A stretch of 64,000 nt of DNA, taken from positions 1 to 64,000 of the forward strand of contig NZ_JALJCK010000012.1 of NCBI RefSeq assembly GCF_022899355.1, given 5' to 3'. Both the position numbers and the translations under genes were made by a program. The stretch comes from Shinella yambaruensis (GTDB lineage Bacteria > Pseudomonadota > Alphaproteobacteria > Rhizobiales > Rhizobiaceae). The notes below the pieces were generated by a model. It searched no databases and had not been told where the DNA came from. It saw only the letters and a program-made list of their open reading frames with translations. Positions 1 through 9,973 of this stretch are shown in pieces; the first letter of the stretch is position 1; each line of letters begins with the position of its first letter.

Positions 1-80
1 CCTTCGCCATCCCCCTCATCCGCCTGCCGGCACCTTCTCCCCGCGGGGGAGAAGGGGATGGGGCGACGGTTTCCTTCTAT
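1..80. repeat. Mosaic palindromic intergenic repeat (partial copy)
   Basis: This stretch starts inside a short palindromic element of the CCTTCTCCCC...GGGGAGAAGG type and continues into a tail that recurs almost unchanged near 21866-21946 and 32430-32518. The three copies share about 80 bases including the flanks, so the unit is larger than the hairpin. It resembles the rhizobial intergenic mosaic elements (RIME class); that assignment is from general resemblance only. It lies downstream of the minus-strand ABC-F gene, where the hairpin could also end transcription. Confidence 0.75.
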
Positions 81-112
81 CGGAAGGGAAATCCCGGCAG
101 GCAGCGGACGAC

Positions 113-1633
113 TCACCCCGACAAGGCCGCCTCGGCGAAGAAGGCCTCGGGTCCGTCCACCTCGATGAGCCGCCGCTTCTCGATCACCCAGAAGCGGTTG
201 GCCACCGCCCGCACGAAGGCGCGGTCGTGCGAGACGATGAGGCAGCTCGCCTCGTTTGCCGTCAGCTCCCGCTCCAGCGCCTCCTGGCCCTCGATATCGA
301 GATGGTTGGTCGGCTCGTCGAGCAGGTAGACGTTCGGGTTGGTCAGCCGCAGCACCAGCATGCCGAGCCGCGCCTTCTGCCCGCCGGAGAGCTGCCCCAC
401 CGGCCGCCCCTGCATCTCGATGGAAAGCCCGGCGCCGGCGAGCAGGCTGCGCGCCCGCTGGTCGCCGATGTCGAAGCGGCGGATGATCGTGCCGTGCGGC
501 GTCTCGGCGTCCGAAAGGTCCGACAGCGCCTGGTCGCCATAGCCGAGCACCAGCGAGGGCGTCGCCTTGATACCCTCATGGCCGGCGCCCGCGATCGCGT
601 TGCGGAGCAGCCGGACGAGGCGCGTCTTGCCGGCTCCGTTGCGGCCGAGCAGCACGATGCGGTCGCCCTGGCAGATGAATTTCCGGCCGGTGCGGAAGAG
701 GAGGGTGCCGTCGGGCGTCCCGACGGCGGCATCCTCCAGCGTCACCAGCACCCTGGCATGGGTGCCGCGGTTGGCGAGGCGGATGGTGCCGGCCGGGCGC
801 TCCTGATGGGCGGGCCGCGCGGCGTCCTCGATCCGCTCGGCCCGTTCCTTGAGCTGCTTGGTCTTGACCACCAGGAGGTCGCTGCCGGAATTGATGCCGA
901 TATTGTTGAGCTTGGCCGCCTGCTGGCGCAGCTGCTGGGCCGCCTTCATGTCCTTTTCGAAGCGCCGCTCCTCGGCCGCGTCCGCCGCCTCGAGCGCCGC
1001 GCGGGCGCGCGAATAGGGCAGCGCGAAGAGCTGCGAGCGCTCGGGGCGCAGGAACAGCGTGCGGTTGGTCACGGCATCGAGGAAGGCGCGGTCGTGGCTG
1101 GAGATGACGACCGGCATGTCGCGCGGCAGGCCCGCGAGCCACCCCTCCAGCCGGGCGATCTTCGAAAGGTCGAGATGGTTGGTCGGCTCGTCAAGCAGCA
1201 GCACGTCCGGCTCGCCGACGCGCACGCGGGCGACCAGCGCGATGCGCTGCCAGCCGCTGCTGAGCTGGGAAAGCGGCCGCTCGCGCAGCGCCTCAGGCAC
1301 CTCCAGCTCCTCCAGCGTGACATCGGCCCGCCAGCCTTCGCTCTCCTGCTGTTCGGGGGAAAGCGCGCAGAGCACGGCCTCGCGGAAGGTCAGCGCCTCG
1401 AGGCCGGCGGGAAGGTCCTGCTCCATATGCCCGATGGTGAGGCCGCGGGCGCGAAAAATCTCGCCCGTCGTCGGCTCGAAGGCGCCGGTGATGCATTTCA
1501 GCAGGGTGGATTTCCCCCGCCCGTTGGCCGCCACGAGGCCGATCCGGTCGCCGGCGGCGACGGAGAGGTTGAGATTGGCGAAAAGCGGGGTGGAGAGGGT
1601 CACGCCGAGGGCGCGGATAGTGATGAGCGACAT
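113..1633 (-). CDS. ABC-F family ATPase
   Basis: Two ABC ATPase domains on one chain with no membrane segments, as in the ABC-F proteins that act on the ribosome (translation factors such as EttA/Uup or antibiotic ribosome protection). Domain 1 has Walker A AANGRGKST near residue 36, a divergent signature LSSGW and Walker B LLLDEPTNHLD; domain 2 has Walker A GRNGAGKT, signature LSGGQ and a second DEPTNHLD. The doubled EPTNHLD motif and the charged linker between domains (about 205-260) are family marks. The start at 1633 (MSLITIRALG) is preferred over an ATG 13 codons upstream because the ABC fold begins there. About 506 residues. The subgroup is not determined, so a role in resistance or in normal elongation cannot be separated. 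Confidence 0.9.
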   Translation of the reverse strand: MSLITIRALGVTLSTPLFANLNLSVAAGDRIGLVAANGRGKSTLLKCITGAFEPTTGEIFRARGLTIGHMEQDLPAGLEALTFREAVLCALSPEQQESEGWRADVTLEELEVPEALRERPLSQLSSGWQRIALVARVRVGEPDVLLLDEPTNHLDLSKIARLEGWLAGLPRDMPVVISSHDRAFLDAVTNRTLFLRPERSQLFALPYSRARAALEAADAAEERRFEKDMKAAQQLRQQAAKLNNIGINSGSDLLVVKTKQLKERAERIEDAARPAHQERPAGTIRLANRGTHARVLVTLEDAAVGTPDGTLLFRTGRKFICQGDRIVLLGRNGAGKTRLVRLLRNAIAGAGHEGIKATPSLVLGYGDQALSDLSDAETPHGTIIRRFDIGDQRARSLLAGAGLSIEMQGRPVGQLSGGQKARLGMLVLRLTNPNVYLLDEPTNHLDIEGQEALERELTANEASCLIVSHDRAFVRAVANRFWVIEKRRLIEVDGPEAFFAEAALSG

Positions 1634-1707
1634 GGAACGATCTCTGGTCTTCGGAGCCCCGCGGTGCGGCATCGGCCGTCGATCACGCGGAATGGCTCAG
1701 GGACATG

Positions 1708-1793
1708 GATGCGGCTGAAACCGCATCGCCGGGAGGCAGACCAGAAGAAGAGTGTGTTCGTTCCAATCAGCCCTGCAAACGCATCTGCAGGGC
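1708..1793 (-). promoter_or_regulatory. Two hairpins in the presumed ABC-F leader
   Basis: Two inverted repeats lie 75-160 bases upstream of the ABC-F start: GCCCTGCA/TGCAGGGC (1770-1777 and 1786-1793) and GATGCGG/CCGCATC (1708-1714 and 1721-1727). Neither is followed by a U-tract on the minus strand, so these are not convincing terminators. ABC-F resistance genes in other bacteria are often attenuator-controlled, which is the only reason to note the pair. Confidence 0.3.
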
Positions 1794-1915
1794 AAGATCA
1801 GGACCATGCGTGCGGTTCGGCAGGAAGTCGGTCTTCACGCGCAGCCCTCTGTTACGTGTTGCGAACGGGGAAGGGGTAGCATTGGCTTGCGGGGGTTGGC
1901 AAGCGCGGGGAGCCG

Positions 1916-2073
1916 CCCCTCATCCGGCTGCCGCCACCTTCTCCCCGCAAGCGGGGAGAAGGGGATGCCGATTCGGTTTCCCGCAAGAGGGGCCGGTGGA
2001 AGTAAGACGGGACCTTGCCACAAATCCCTTCTCCCCGTCTGCGGGGAGAAGGTGGCGGCAGCCGGATGAGGGG
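1916..2073. repeat. Inverted pair of palindromic mosaic repeats
   Basis: Two copies of an approximately 48-base element (CCCCTCATCCGGCTGCCGCC start, each with its own CTCCCCGC...GCGGGGAG hairpin) face each other around a spacer of about 60 bases, forming a large stem with smaller hairpins in each arm. It fills the gap between the HerA-like gene end and the ABC-F promoter region. Related copies occur at 51882-52040 and in the larger mosaics. Confidence 0.85.
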
Positions 2074-2091
2074 CCGCGCCGCCCGCAGCGC

Positions 2092-3669
<1,578 letters not shown>

Positions 3670-3865
3670 GTTGAAACTCCTTGGCGCCGTTCTGACCCGA
3701 TCGCTGCCGGCGGGCAGATCGCCGCGCCGGGCAGGTTTTCATTGAATCGTCTCAGGCAGGTTATAAGGATAGTCCGGCACGGGAACAACACGCTTTGAAG
3801 GGGTGCCTGCCCGCGTGTCGAAGGCCCGCGCAGCCGGCTTGAGTTTGCCGGACAATTCATTTACC

Positions 3866-3881
3866 TTGACGTTAACGTCAA
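3866..3881. promoter_or_regulatory. Perfect 16-bp palindrome, candidate operator
   Basis: TTGACGTTAACGTCAA is a perfect 16-base palindrome ending 20 bases before the ATG of the small gene at 3902. Its symmetry without spacer suits a dimeric regulator; similar ACGT-cored palindromes are bound by some MerR-family regulators, but no regulator gene is adjacent, so the binder is unknown. It lies in the intergenic region divergent to the HerA-like gene. Confidence 0.5.
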
Positions 3882-3901
3882 TTCCTTTCGGAGGGTTTTC
3901 C

Positions 3902-4291
3902 ATGAACGAACTCGTCACCCGCGTTGCCGATGCCGTCGGCATCGACGCCGCCCTGGCGGAAAAGGCCATCGGCATGATGCTCGGCTTCCTGCAGCGCGAG
4001 GCCGCCGACGGCCCGGTCGCCCGCATGATCGAGGCCATTCCGGGCGCGTCCGAACTGGTCGCCAAGTACAATGGCGAAGGCGCGGGCGAAGGCCTGCTCG
4101 GCGGGCTGATGAGCGCGATCGGCGGCGGCGGCGTCATGGGCCTCGGCCAGCAGCTGATGAGCCAGGGCCTCGGCATGGGCGAGATCACCGGCCTTGCCAA
4201 GGAAACCATGGCAGTCGCCCGCGAGCATGCCGGCGCCGAGGTGGTCGACGAAGTCGTCGCCTCCGTACCGGGCCTCAGCCAGTTCGTCTGA
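3902..4291 (+). CDS. Small Gly-rich helical protein, DUF2267/DUF2780-like
   Basis: A 129-residue protein starting MNELVTRVADAVGID. It has an N-terminal amphipathic helical pair, then a Gly-rich core (GEGAGEGLLGGLMSAIGGGG, about 58-77) and a C-terminal amphipathic helix ending in PGLSQFV. The pattern resembles the DUF2267/DUF2780 group of small bacterial proteins with no known function; this is by resemblance. The start is set by GGAGGG 5-11 bases upstream (3890-3896). No signal peptide or membrane span. A perfect palindrome lies directly upstream, implying single-gene control. Confidence 0.7.
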   Translation: MNELVTRVADAVGIDAALAEKAIGMMLGFLQREAADGPVARMIEAIPGASELVAKYNGEGAGEGLLGGLMSAIGGGGVMGLGQQLMSQGLGMGEITGLAKETMAVAREHAGAEVVDEVVASVPGLSQFV

Positions 4292-4334
4292 TCGGGCCAC
4301 TGTAAGCCCCGACAAGGGTAGGGCAGGAGCGTCA

Positions 4335-4513
4335 CCTATTGCGACACCCCCCCTCTGGCCTGCCGGCCATCTCCCCCTCAAAAGGGGGGAGATTGGCAAG
4401 ACGTGCAAACCTAGCTTGATCAGCACCGTTGAAGAGAGGCGAAGCGCCGCTCCATCCGATCTCCCCCCTTGAGGGGGAGATGGCCGGCAGGCCAGAGGGG
4501 GTGTCGCAATAGG
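4335..4513. repeat. MITE-like element with long terminal inverted repeats
   Basis: About 180 bases bounded by inverted arms of about 50 bases (starting CCTATTGCGACACC and ending with its complement), each arm containing CTGGCCTGCCGGCCATCTCC. The unique core of about 60 bases recurs in reverse orientation in the copy at 46307-46464. No coding capacity for a transposase. Dispersal in both orientations suggests a non-autonomous mobile or mosaic element. Confidence 0.85.
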
Positions 4514-4549
4514 CAACCTCACCTGTGCCAGCAGATAGAGGAAACGTCC

Positions 4550-5704
4550 CTACCGCCGCCGCGCGATCATCAGCGCCGCGGTGAAGAGCGTCAGCCCGAT
4601 GCCGACGGAGAGCGGGCCGGCCTTCGGCCCGCCGGCCTCCATGATCGCGCCCGTCAGGGCCGAGCCCGCGCCGCTGCCCGCCGCATAGGCGAGCGCGAAG
4701 GCGGCGGCGCCGGCCACCAGCATGGCGCTGCTGTAGCGCTCGCCGAGCATGGTCAGCGCGCAGGTATAGAGCGAGAAGGTGGCCGTGCCCATCAGCGCGA
4801 AGACCGAAAGGATGGCGACTTCCGACTGCATCGACGGCAGGATGAGATAGCTCGCCGCCGCGACGACGACGGCCGCGAGGGCGACGCGTTCGCGCGGCAG
4901 CTTGTCGAGCAGGAGGCCGATGAAGGGCTGGGCGATCGCCGTCGGCAGGGCGAGCACGGTCACGCTGATCGCCGCGAAGGCCTCCGTATGCCCCATCTTC
5001 ACGAAATAGACCGGCATGGCCGAGATGGCCGCGATATCGGCGAAACCGAAGGCGAAGACCATGCCGACGAGCAGCGGCGCGGCCTTGAAGAAGCGGAAGA
5101 CGTCGCCCGTCGAGGAGGGCTCCGGCACCGTCCTGGTCGAGAACATCAGCATGGCGGTCGCAAAGGCGACGATGGCGAGGTAGACGGCGGTCAGCGCGAA
5201 ACCGAGCCCGCCCTCGCTGCCGAGGAGCGGAATGGCGAGCGGCCCGGCGGCAAAGCCGGCGCACATGCCGGCACCGTAGATGCCGGAGACCCGGCCGCGC
5301 AGCCGGTCCGGGCAGGCGGCGTTGAGCCAGGCCTCGCCGAGCATGAAGATGAGGCTGGCGAAGAAGCCGAGCAGGAAGCGGGCGAGGAACCAGACGGCGA
5401 AGGAGGACGACGCCGCGAAGGTGGCAAGGCACAGCGAGCAGCCGACGAGGCTGGCGATGATCAGCCGGTCGGCCCGCCAGCGCGCCGTCAGGCTGCCGAG
5501 CAGCAGCGTCGAGGCGGCAAGGCCGGCGGCGAAGGCGAGCGCATTGACGCCGATCAGCGCCGGGGAGAAGCCGCGCGCTTCCAGCGTCAGCGAGATCAGC
5601 GGATAGGTGAGCCCCTGCGCCACGGAAAAGGCGGTGACGCCAAGAATGACGGCGGCAATGGCCGGCCAGTCCGGCGAGACGACGGTTGAGGATGAGGACT
5701 GCAT
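4550..5704 (-). CDS. MFS transporter (12-TM type)
   Basis: A 384-residue integral membrane protein of the major facilitator superfamily, with about twelve hydrophobic segments. The start MQSSSSTVVSPDWP is chosen 13 codons inside the longest frame because the first 13 residues are basic and the first membrane span begins at about residue 13. The loop between TM2 and TM3 reads GSLTARWRADR, in the position of the MFS motif A. It ends with a short basic tail IARRR. The overall layout (short loops, Ala/Gly-rich helices) fits the YcaD/sugar-exporter type group, but the substrate cannot be read from sequence. It is upstream of, and not tightly coupled to, the serine hydrolase gene. Confidence 0.85.
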   Translation of the reverse strand: MQSSSSTVVSPDWPAIAAVILGVTAFSVAQGLTYPLISLTLEARGFSPALIGVNALAFAAGLAASTLLLGSLTARWRADRLIIASLVGCSLCLATFAASSSFAVWFLARFLLGFFASLIFMLGEAWLNAACPDRLRGRVSGIYGAGMCAGFAAGPLAIPLLGSEGGLGFALTAVYLAIVAFATAMLMFSTRTVPEPSSTGDVFRFFKAAPLLVGMVFAFGFADIAAISAMPVYFVKMGHTEAFAAISVTVLALPTAIAQPFIGLLLDKLPRERVALAAVVVAAASYLILPSMQSEVAILSVFALMGTATFSLYTCALTMLGERYSSAMLVAGAAAFALAYAAGSGAGSALTGAIMEAGGPKAGPLSVGIGLTLFTAALMIARRR

Positions 5705-5776
5705 GAAGGGCTCCCGGCGCCGCGTCGGGCGCGCACCCTCCATATCGGATCGGGACCCTGTTTGGGAAGGGGCGGC

Positions 5777-6664
5777 TCAGGCGATGATGCGGAGCAGGGC
5801 GCGCAGGATCCTCCCCATCTGCGCATGGCCGATGCCCTTGTCGACATCCGCCGCCCGGTGCACCACGACGAGGCCGAGCGCCTCGATGACGATGATGTAC
5901 TGGCCGCCCGCGCCGCTGGCATAGAAGACCGGCCAGTCCGTGGAAAGGTCGTCGCCCGGCGCATTCGCCTCCGCCGTCCACCAGAGATAGCCATAGCCGC
6001 GCCCGCCGCCGAGATCGGTCAGCGGCCGCGTGCTCTGCGCCACCCACGTTTCCGGCACGACCTGCCGGCCCTCCCAGCGGCCTCCTTCGAGGAAGAGCAC
6101 GCCGACCCGCGCCAGGTCCCGGCCGGAAAGACGCATCTTGTAGACGGGATGGCGCGATTGCGGGCCGGGAACATCGAAAACGTCCTCCACCGCGAAATCC
6201 TGCATCTGAAGCGGTCCGGCGACATATTCCTGGAATGCCCCGGCAAGCGTGCGGCCGGTCTGCTGCCGGTAGATCGTGCCGAGCGCGTTGAAATCCCAGT
6301 TGTTGTAGTACCAGAACGTCCCCGGCGCATGGCTGCCGCGCGCAGGCCGTCCCGGCTCCATGCCGTAGACGCAGGGGTGGTAGACGCCGGAGCGGGATTT
6401 CAGCAGGTCCGCGACGGTCGCCTGCTTCTCCTGCGGCGTCAGCGGCGTGAGATCGTCGATGCCGAGATCGCCCAGCGTGGCGTCGAGGTCGATTTCGCCG
6501 GCCGCGACGGCGATGCCGTAAAGGATGCCGATCAGGGATTTGCGCACCGAGGCGACGCTGGAGCGGTGGGCATGGAAGCCGCGCGCATAGACCACCTCGC
6601 GGCCTCGGACGGCGAGCAGCGCCGTCGAACCGCCGGCGGCGAGCAATGTCTCGAGGTCGTCCAA
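5777..6664 (-). CDS. Serine hydrolase, class C beta-lactamase-like fold
   Basis: A 295-residue protein of the beta-lactamase/penicillin-binding protein-like hydrolase superfamily (Pfam Beta-lactamase). The SxxK catalytic motif is SVRK at about residues 40-43 (RSSVASVRKSLIG) and the YxN motif appears as YNN in FWYYNNWDFN. A C-terminal HxG/KTG-like triad is less clear; the segment YASGAGGQYI is in that place. There is no signal peptide, so it is likely cytoplasmic, an esterase or peptidase rather than a true beta-lactamase. It sits between a MFS exporter and an aldo/keto reductase on the same strand; gaps of about 70-120 bases argue against a tight operon. Confidence 0.85.
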   Translation of the reverse strand: MDDLETLLAAGGSTALLAVRGREVVYARGFHAHRSSVASVRKSLIGILYGIAVAAGEIDLDATLGDLGIDDLTPLTPQEKQATVADLLKSRSGVYHPCVYGMEPGRPARGSHAPGTFWYYNNWDFNALGTIYRQQTGRTLAGAFQEYVAGPLQMQDFAVEDVFDVPGPQSRHPVYKMRLSGRDLARVGVLFLEGGRWEGRQVVPETWVAQSTRPLTDLGGGRGYGYLWWTAEANAPGDDLSTDWPVFYASGAGGQYIIVIEALGLVVVHRAADVDKGIGHAQMGRILRALLRIIA

Positions 6665-6781
6665 CAGGGCCTCCCGGCGGATGGGGAATCGAAGGCCAAG
6701 TCTGGCATGACGGCAGGAACGTGGGGAGGCTTTTGTTTGGGACCCTCCCGCGGCCCGCGCCGCAGGAGGGGCGAGGAATTG

Positions 6782-7615
6782 TCAGGCGGCGCGATCCCAG
6801 GCCGGGGCGAGGCCGTCGGGGCTGACGATGCGGCCGTCCGGGCGGGCAAGCCGGTGGATGCGCATCATCTCGTCCGGTGACAGCACGAAGTCGAAGACGG
6901 CGAGGTTCTCGGCGATCCGGCTTTCGGTCGCCGTCTTGGTGAGCGCCACCACGTCGGGCTGCTGGATCAGCCAGCGCAGCACGACCTGCGCCGCCGATTT
7001 CCCATGCGCCGCGCCGATCTCCTTCAGCACCGGATCGTTCGGCACCTTGCCGTCGGCCATCGCGTAATAGGCGGTGAGCGCCATGCCATAGGTCTCGGCC
7101 GCTTCCAGCACCTTCATCTGGTCGAGATAGGGATGGTATTCGACCTGGTTGGTGGCGAGCGGCGCGGTGCTGAGGCGCACGGCCTCGGCCATCAGGGCGC
7201 TGTTGAAGTTGCTGACGCCGATATTCCTCGCAAGGCCGCGCTCGCGCACGGCGTTGAGCTCGCCGATCTGCGCCTCCAGCGGCACCGTCTCGTTCGGCCA
7301 GTGCAGGAGGAGGAGGTCGACATGGTCGGTCCTCAGTTTCTTCAGGCTCTCCTCCACCGAGGCGGCGAACCTGTCCCGGCCGTAATTGTCGACCCAGACC
7401 TTGGTGGTGAGGAACAGGCTGTCGCGCGCGATGCCGGATTTCTCGATGGCCGCGCCGACGGCGGCCTCGTTGTCGTAGGCCTGGGCGGTATCGATATGGG
7501 TGAATCCCTCGGCGAGTGCCTTCGGCAGGATGGCGAGGACTTCGGGTTCCGGCATGCGGAAGGTGCCGAAGCCGAGCTGAGGGATGTGGGCGCCATTGGC
7601 GTTGACGGTTTTCAT
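6782..7615 (-). CDS. Aldo/keto reductase
   Basis: A 277-residue NADPH-dependent aldo/keto reductase (TIM barrel). Motifs: HIDTAQAYDNEAAVG (Asp and Tyr of the catalytic tetrad, about residues 38-52), LTTKVWVDNYG (catalytic Lys, about 73), VDLLLLHWPN (catalytic His, about 105), and the C-terminal cofactor segment TKTATESRIAENL. The order D-Y-K-H is intact, so it should be active. It resembles the 2,5-diketo-gluconate reductase/DkgA branch, but the physiological aldehyde or ketone is unknown. The ATG has a GGAGAATG-type ribosome site. An intergenic stretch of about 120 bases separates it from the MFS gene. Confidence 0.92.
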   Translation of the reverse strand: MKTVNANGAHIPQLGFGTFRMPEPEVLAILPKALAEGFTHIDTAQAYDNEAAVGAAIEKSGIARDSLFLTTKVWVDNYGRDRFAASVEESLKKLRTDHVDLLLLHWPNETVPLEAQIGELNAVRERGLARNIGVSNFNSALMAEAVRLSTAPLATNQVEYHPYLDQMKVLEAAETYGMALTAYYAMADGKVPNDPVLKEIGAAHGKSAAQVVLRWLIQQPDVVALTKTATESRIAENLAVFDFVLSPDEMMRIHRLARPDGRIVSPDGLAPAWDRAA

Positions 7616-7737
7616 GACATTCTCCTTTCAGGTTGGGGGCCCGCCGGAGCGCAGGCAATTCCAGCAAATCTGCGTGGCGGTTTTGCGTTCGGAACTGCCG
7701 GGAATGAGGCGGTAACGCCCCGGCGGGGGCATGGGTT

Positions 7738-8931
7738 TCAGGCCGGCTGGCAGGCGGCGTCCGGCCGGGCGCGCTCGCGCCGGTCGAGCGCGCCGCTGAG
7801 AAGCGTCAGGCCGAGCGCGGCGGCCACGAGGACGGCGCCGACTGCGGGCGTTGCGCGAAGGCCGAGCGGCGAGGCGACGACCAGCCCGCCGATCCAGGCG
7901 CCGGCCGCGATGCCGAGGTTGAAGGCGGCGATGTTGAGCGCCGAGGCGACGTCCACGCCGGCCGGGCGATGGCGCCGCGCCATGTCGACGACATAGAGCT
8001 GGAGGCCGGGCACGTTGGCGAAGGACAGGAAGCCGAGCGCGGCGAGGGTGACGAGCGCGAAGGCCGGGGCGGGCGCCGTGAAGGTGAAGAGCACGAGCAC
8101 GGCGGCCTGCAGCGCGAAGAGCACGACGAGCGCCTTCACCGGATCGCGGTCCGCCACCTTGCCGCCGACGATGTTGCCGAGGGCGATGGCCGCGCCATAG
8201 AGCACGAGCACGAGGCTGACCGTGCCCGCCGAAAGGCCGGTAACCTCCTGCAGCAGCGGCGAGAGGAAGGTGAAGGTCACGAAGGTGCCGCCATAGCCGA
8301 GCGCCGTCATGGCGAAGACGACGATGAGGCGGCCGGAGCCGAGCACGCGCACCTGCTCCACAAGGCCCGCCGGCTTTTCCCGGCGCAGGTTCGACGGCAG
8401 CAGGAGGGCGATGGCGGCGAAGGCGACAAGGCCGAGCCCGGCGACGGCCCAGAAGGTGGCGCGCCAGCCGAAGGTCTGGCCGATGACGGTGCCGAGCGGC
8501 ACGCCGGTGACGATGGCGACGGTGAGGCCCATGAACATCATGGCGATGGCCGAGGCGCGCCGGTCGGGCGAAACGAGGTCGGCCGCGATGGTGGCGCCGA
8601 CGGAGAAGAAGACGCCGTGCGCGAAGGCCGAGAGCACGCGGCCGGCCAGAAGCACGCCGTAGCCCGGCGCGAGCGCCGCCAGCGCATTGCCGGCGACGAA
8701 GAGCGCCATCAGGCAAAGCAGCAGCGGCTTGCGGCCGAGCCGGCCGGTGAGGGCGGTGAGCACGGGCGCGCCGAAGGTGACGCCGAGCGCGTAGACGGAA
8801 ACGATGAGGCCGGCGAGCGGCAGGGTGATGGCAAGGTCTGTCGCGACGGTCGGCAGCAGGCCGACGATCACGAATTCGGTGGTGCCGATCGCATAGGCGG
8901 CGACCGTCAGGGCGAAAAGGGCAAGTGGCAT
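7738..8931 (-). CDS. MFS exporter, DHA1/AraJ type
   Basis: A 397-residue MFS drug/sugar exporter. It starts MPLALFALTVAAYAIGTTEF, the typical N-terminus of the AraJ/YdhP branch of the DHA1 family, with FVIVGLLPTVATDL in TM1 and motif A-like GRLGRKPLLL between TM2 and TM3. The start is placed 34 codons inside the longest frame, at the first membrane span. About twelve spans. It is divergent from the LysR regulator at 9072, with 140 bases between the two starts, so the regulator probably controls it. The substrate is not predictable. Confidence 0.88.
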   Translation of the reverse strand: MPLALFALTVAAYAIGTTEFVIVGLLPTVATDLAITLPLAGLIVSVYALGVTFGAPVLTALTGRLGRKPLLLCLMALFVAGNALAALAPGYGVLLAGRVLSAFAHGVFFSVGATIAADLVSPDRRASAIAMMFMGLTVAIVTGVPLGTVIGQTFGWRATFWAVAGLGLVAFAAIALLLPSNLRREKPAGLVEQVRVLGSGRLIVVFAMTALGYGGTFVTFTFLSPLLQEVTGLSAGTVSLVLVLYGAAIALGNIVGGKVADRDPVKALVVLFALQAAVLVLFTFTAPAPAFALVTLAALGFLSFANVPGLQLYVVDMARRHRPAGVDVASALNIAAFNLGIAAGAWIGGLVVASPLGLRATPAVGAVLVAAALGLTLLSGALDRRERARPDAACQPA

Positions 8932-9009
8932 GGCATATCCCGCGTCCGGCTTGAGGCGGACGGCTTGGCTGGGTTGCGTTTCTGGTTCGCCGCGGAATAT
9001 GGCACCGGG

Positions 9010-9062
9010 CCACTTGCGTGTTAATCCGGTCAAGTGGATAAGAATATGTGAATTGAATTCAA
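9010..9062. promoter_or_regulatory. Candidate LysR operator region
   Basis: Between the divergent exporter and LysR genes lie an inverted repeat CCACTTG-N14-CAAGTGG (9010-9016 and 9031-9037) and a 10-base palindrome TTGAATTCAA (9053-9062) just before the LysR start. Spaced dyads in such a divergent gap are typical LysR-family binding sites; the assignment is inferred from position. Confidence 0.45.
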
Positions 9063-9071
9063 AGGTGGTGC

Positions 9072-9965
9072 ATGGACAACCGGGCCGGCGAAATGGACGT
9101 CTTCGTGCTGGCGGCGGAGCTGAAGAGCTTTTCGGCCGCCGGCCGCAAGCTCGGTCTGTCGCCCTCGGCGGTCAGCAAGCTCGTCACCCGCATCGAGGAC
9201 CGGCTGGGCGCGCGCCTTCTCGTGCGCACCACGCGCCGGCTGGAGCTGACGCCGGAAGGGGAGGTCTATCTTGGCCGGGCGCGTCGCATCCTGGCCGAGA
9301 TCGCCGAGACGGAGCGCATCGTGGCGGCGGGCGCGCGCGTCGTGCCGCGCGGGCCGCTGAGGGTCAATGCCTCCGTGGGCTTCGGCGAGCGCTACATCCT
9401 GCCGCTGGCGCCGGCCTTCCTGTCGCTCTACCCGGAGATCGAGCTGGACCTGACGCTGACCGACGGCGTGATCGACGTGATCGGCGAGCGCGCCGACGTC
9501 GCCATCCGCTCCGGTCCCTTGCGCGATTCGTCGCTGAAGGCACGCAAGCTGCTGGAAAGCCGCGAGGTCGTCATCGCAGCGCCTGCCTATCTCGCCCGCG
9601 CCGGCACGCCGCGGCACCCTGACGAGCTTGCCGCCCACAATTGCCTGCGCTTCAACTTCCGCCGCAGCATGGCGGGCTGGCCGTTCCTGTCCGGCGACGG
9701 CAAGGCGGTCGAGATGCGCGAGGTCTCCGGCAACATGCTGGTCTCCAGCGGCGCCATCCTGCGCCAGCTCTGCCTCGACGGCCTCGGCATCGGCCGCATC
9801 GGCCGCTTCCATGTCGAGGAGGACATTGCGGCCGGAACGCTGGTGCCGCTGCTGGAGGACTACAATCCCGGCGAGGTCGAGGTCGTGCATGCCGTCTTTG
9901 CCGGCCACGAGCACCTGGCGGCCCGCATCCGGGCCTTCATCGATTTCCTCGCCGGGAATATCTGA
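9072..9965 (+). CDS. LysR-family transcriptional regulator
   Basis: A 297-residue LTTR. The N-terminal winged HTH is at about residues 5-64 (FVLAAELKSFSAAGRKLG, then SPSAVSKLVTRIEDRLGARL and TTRRLELTPEGE), followed by a linker helix and a periplasmic-binding-protein-like effector domain from about 90 (GPLRVNASVGFGERYILP). ATG at 9072 has GGTGG upstream. It is divergent from the DHA1 exporter, the usual arrangement for a regulator and its target, and likely autoregulates through the shared region. The CrgA-like type (DVAIRSGPLRDSSLKARKL) is common for regulators of oxidative or efflux genes; the inducer is unknown. Confidence 0.92.
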   Translation: MDNRAGEMDVFVLAAELKSFSAAGRKLGLSPSAVSKLVTRIEDRLGARLLVRTTRRLELTPEGEVYLGRARRILAEIAETERIVAAGARVVPRGPLRVNASVGFGERYILPLAPAFLSLYPEIELDLTLTDGVIDVIGERADVAIRSGPLRDSSLKARKLLESREVVIAAPAYLARAGTPRHPDELAAHNCLRFNFRRSMAGWPFLSGDGKAVEMREVSGNMLVSSGAILRQLCLDGLGIGRIGRFHVEEDIAAGTLVPLLEDYNPGEVEVVHAVFAGHEHLAARIRAFIDFLAGNI

Positions 9966-9973
9966 GGGGCGGG

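Noticed and set aside
4332..7667. Very long open frame on the minus strand (over 1,100 codons)
   Set aside because: It runs through a mosaic repeat and three well-supported genes in another frame; the translation is Arg/Pro/His-rich low-complexity sequence typical of GC-rich shadow frames.
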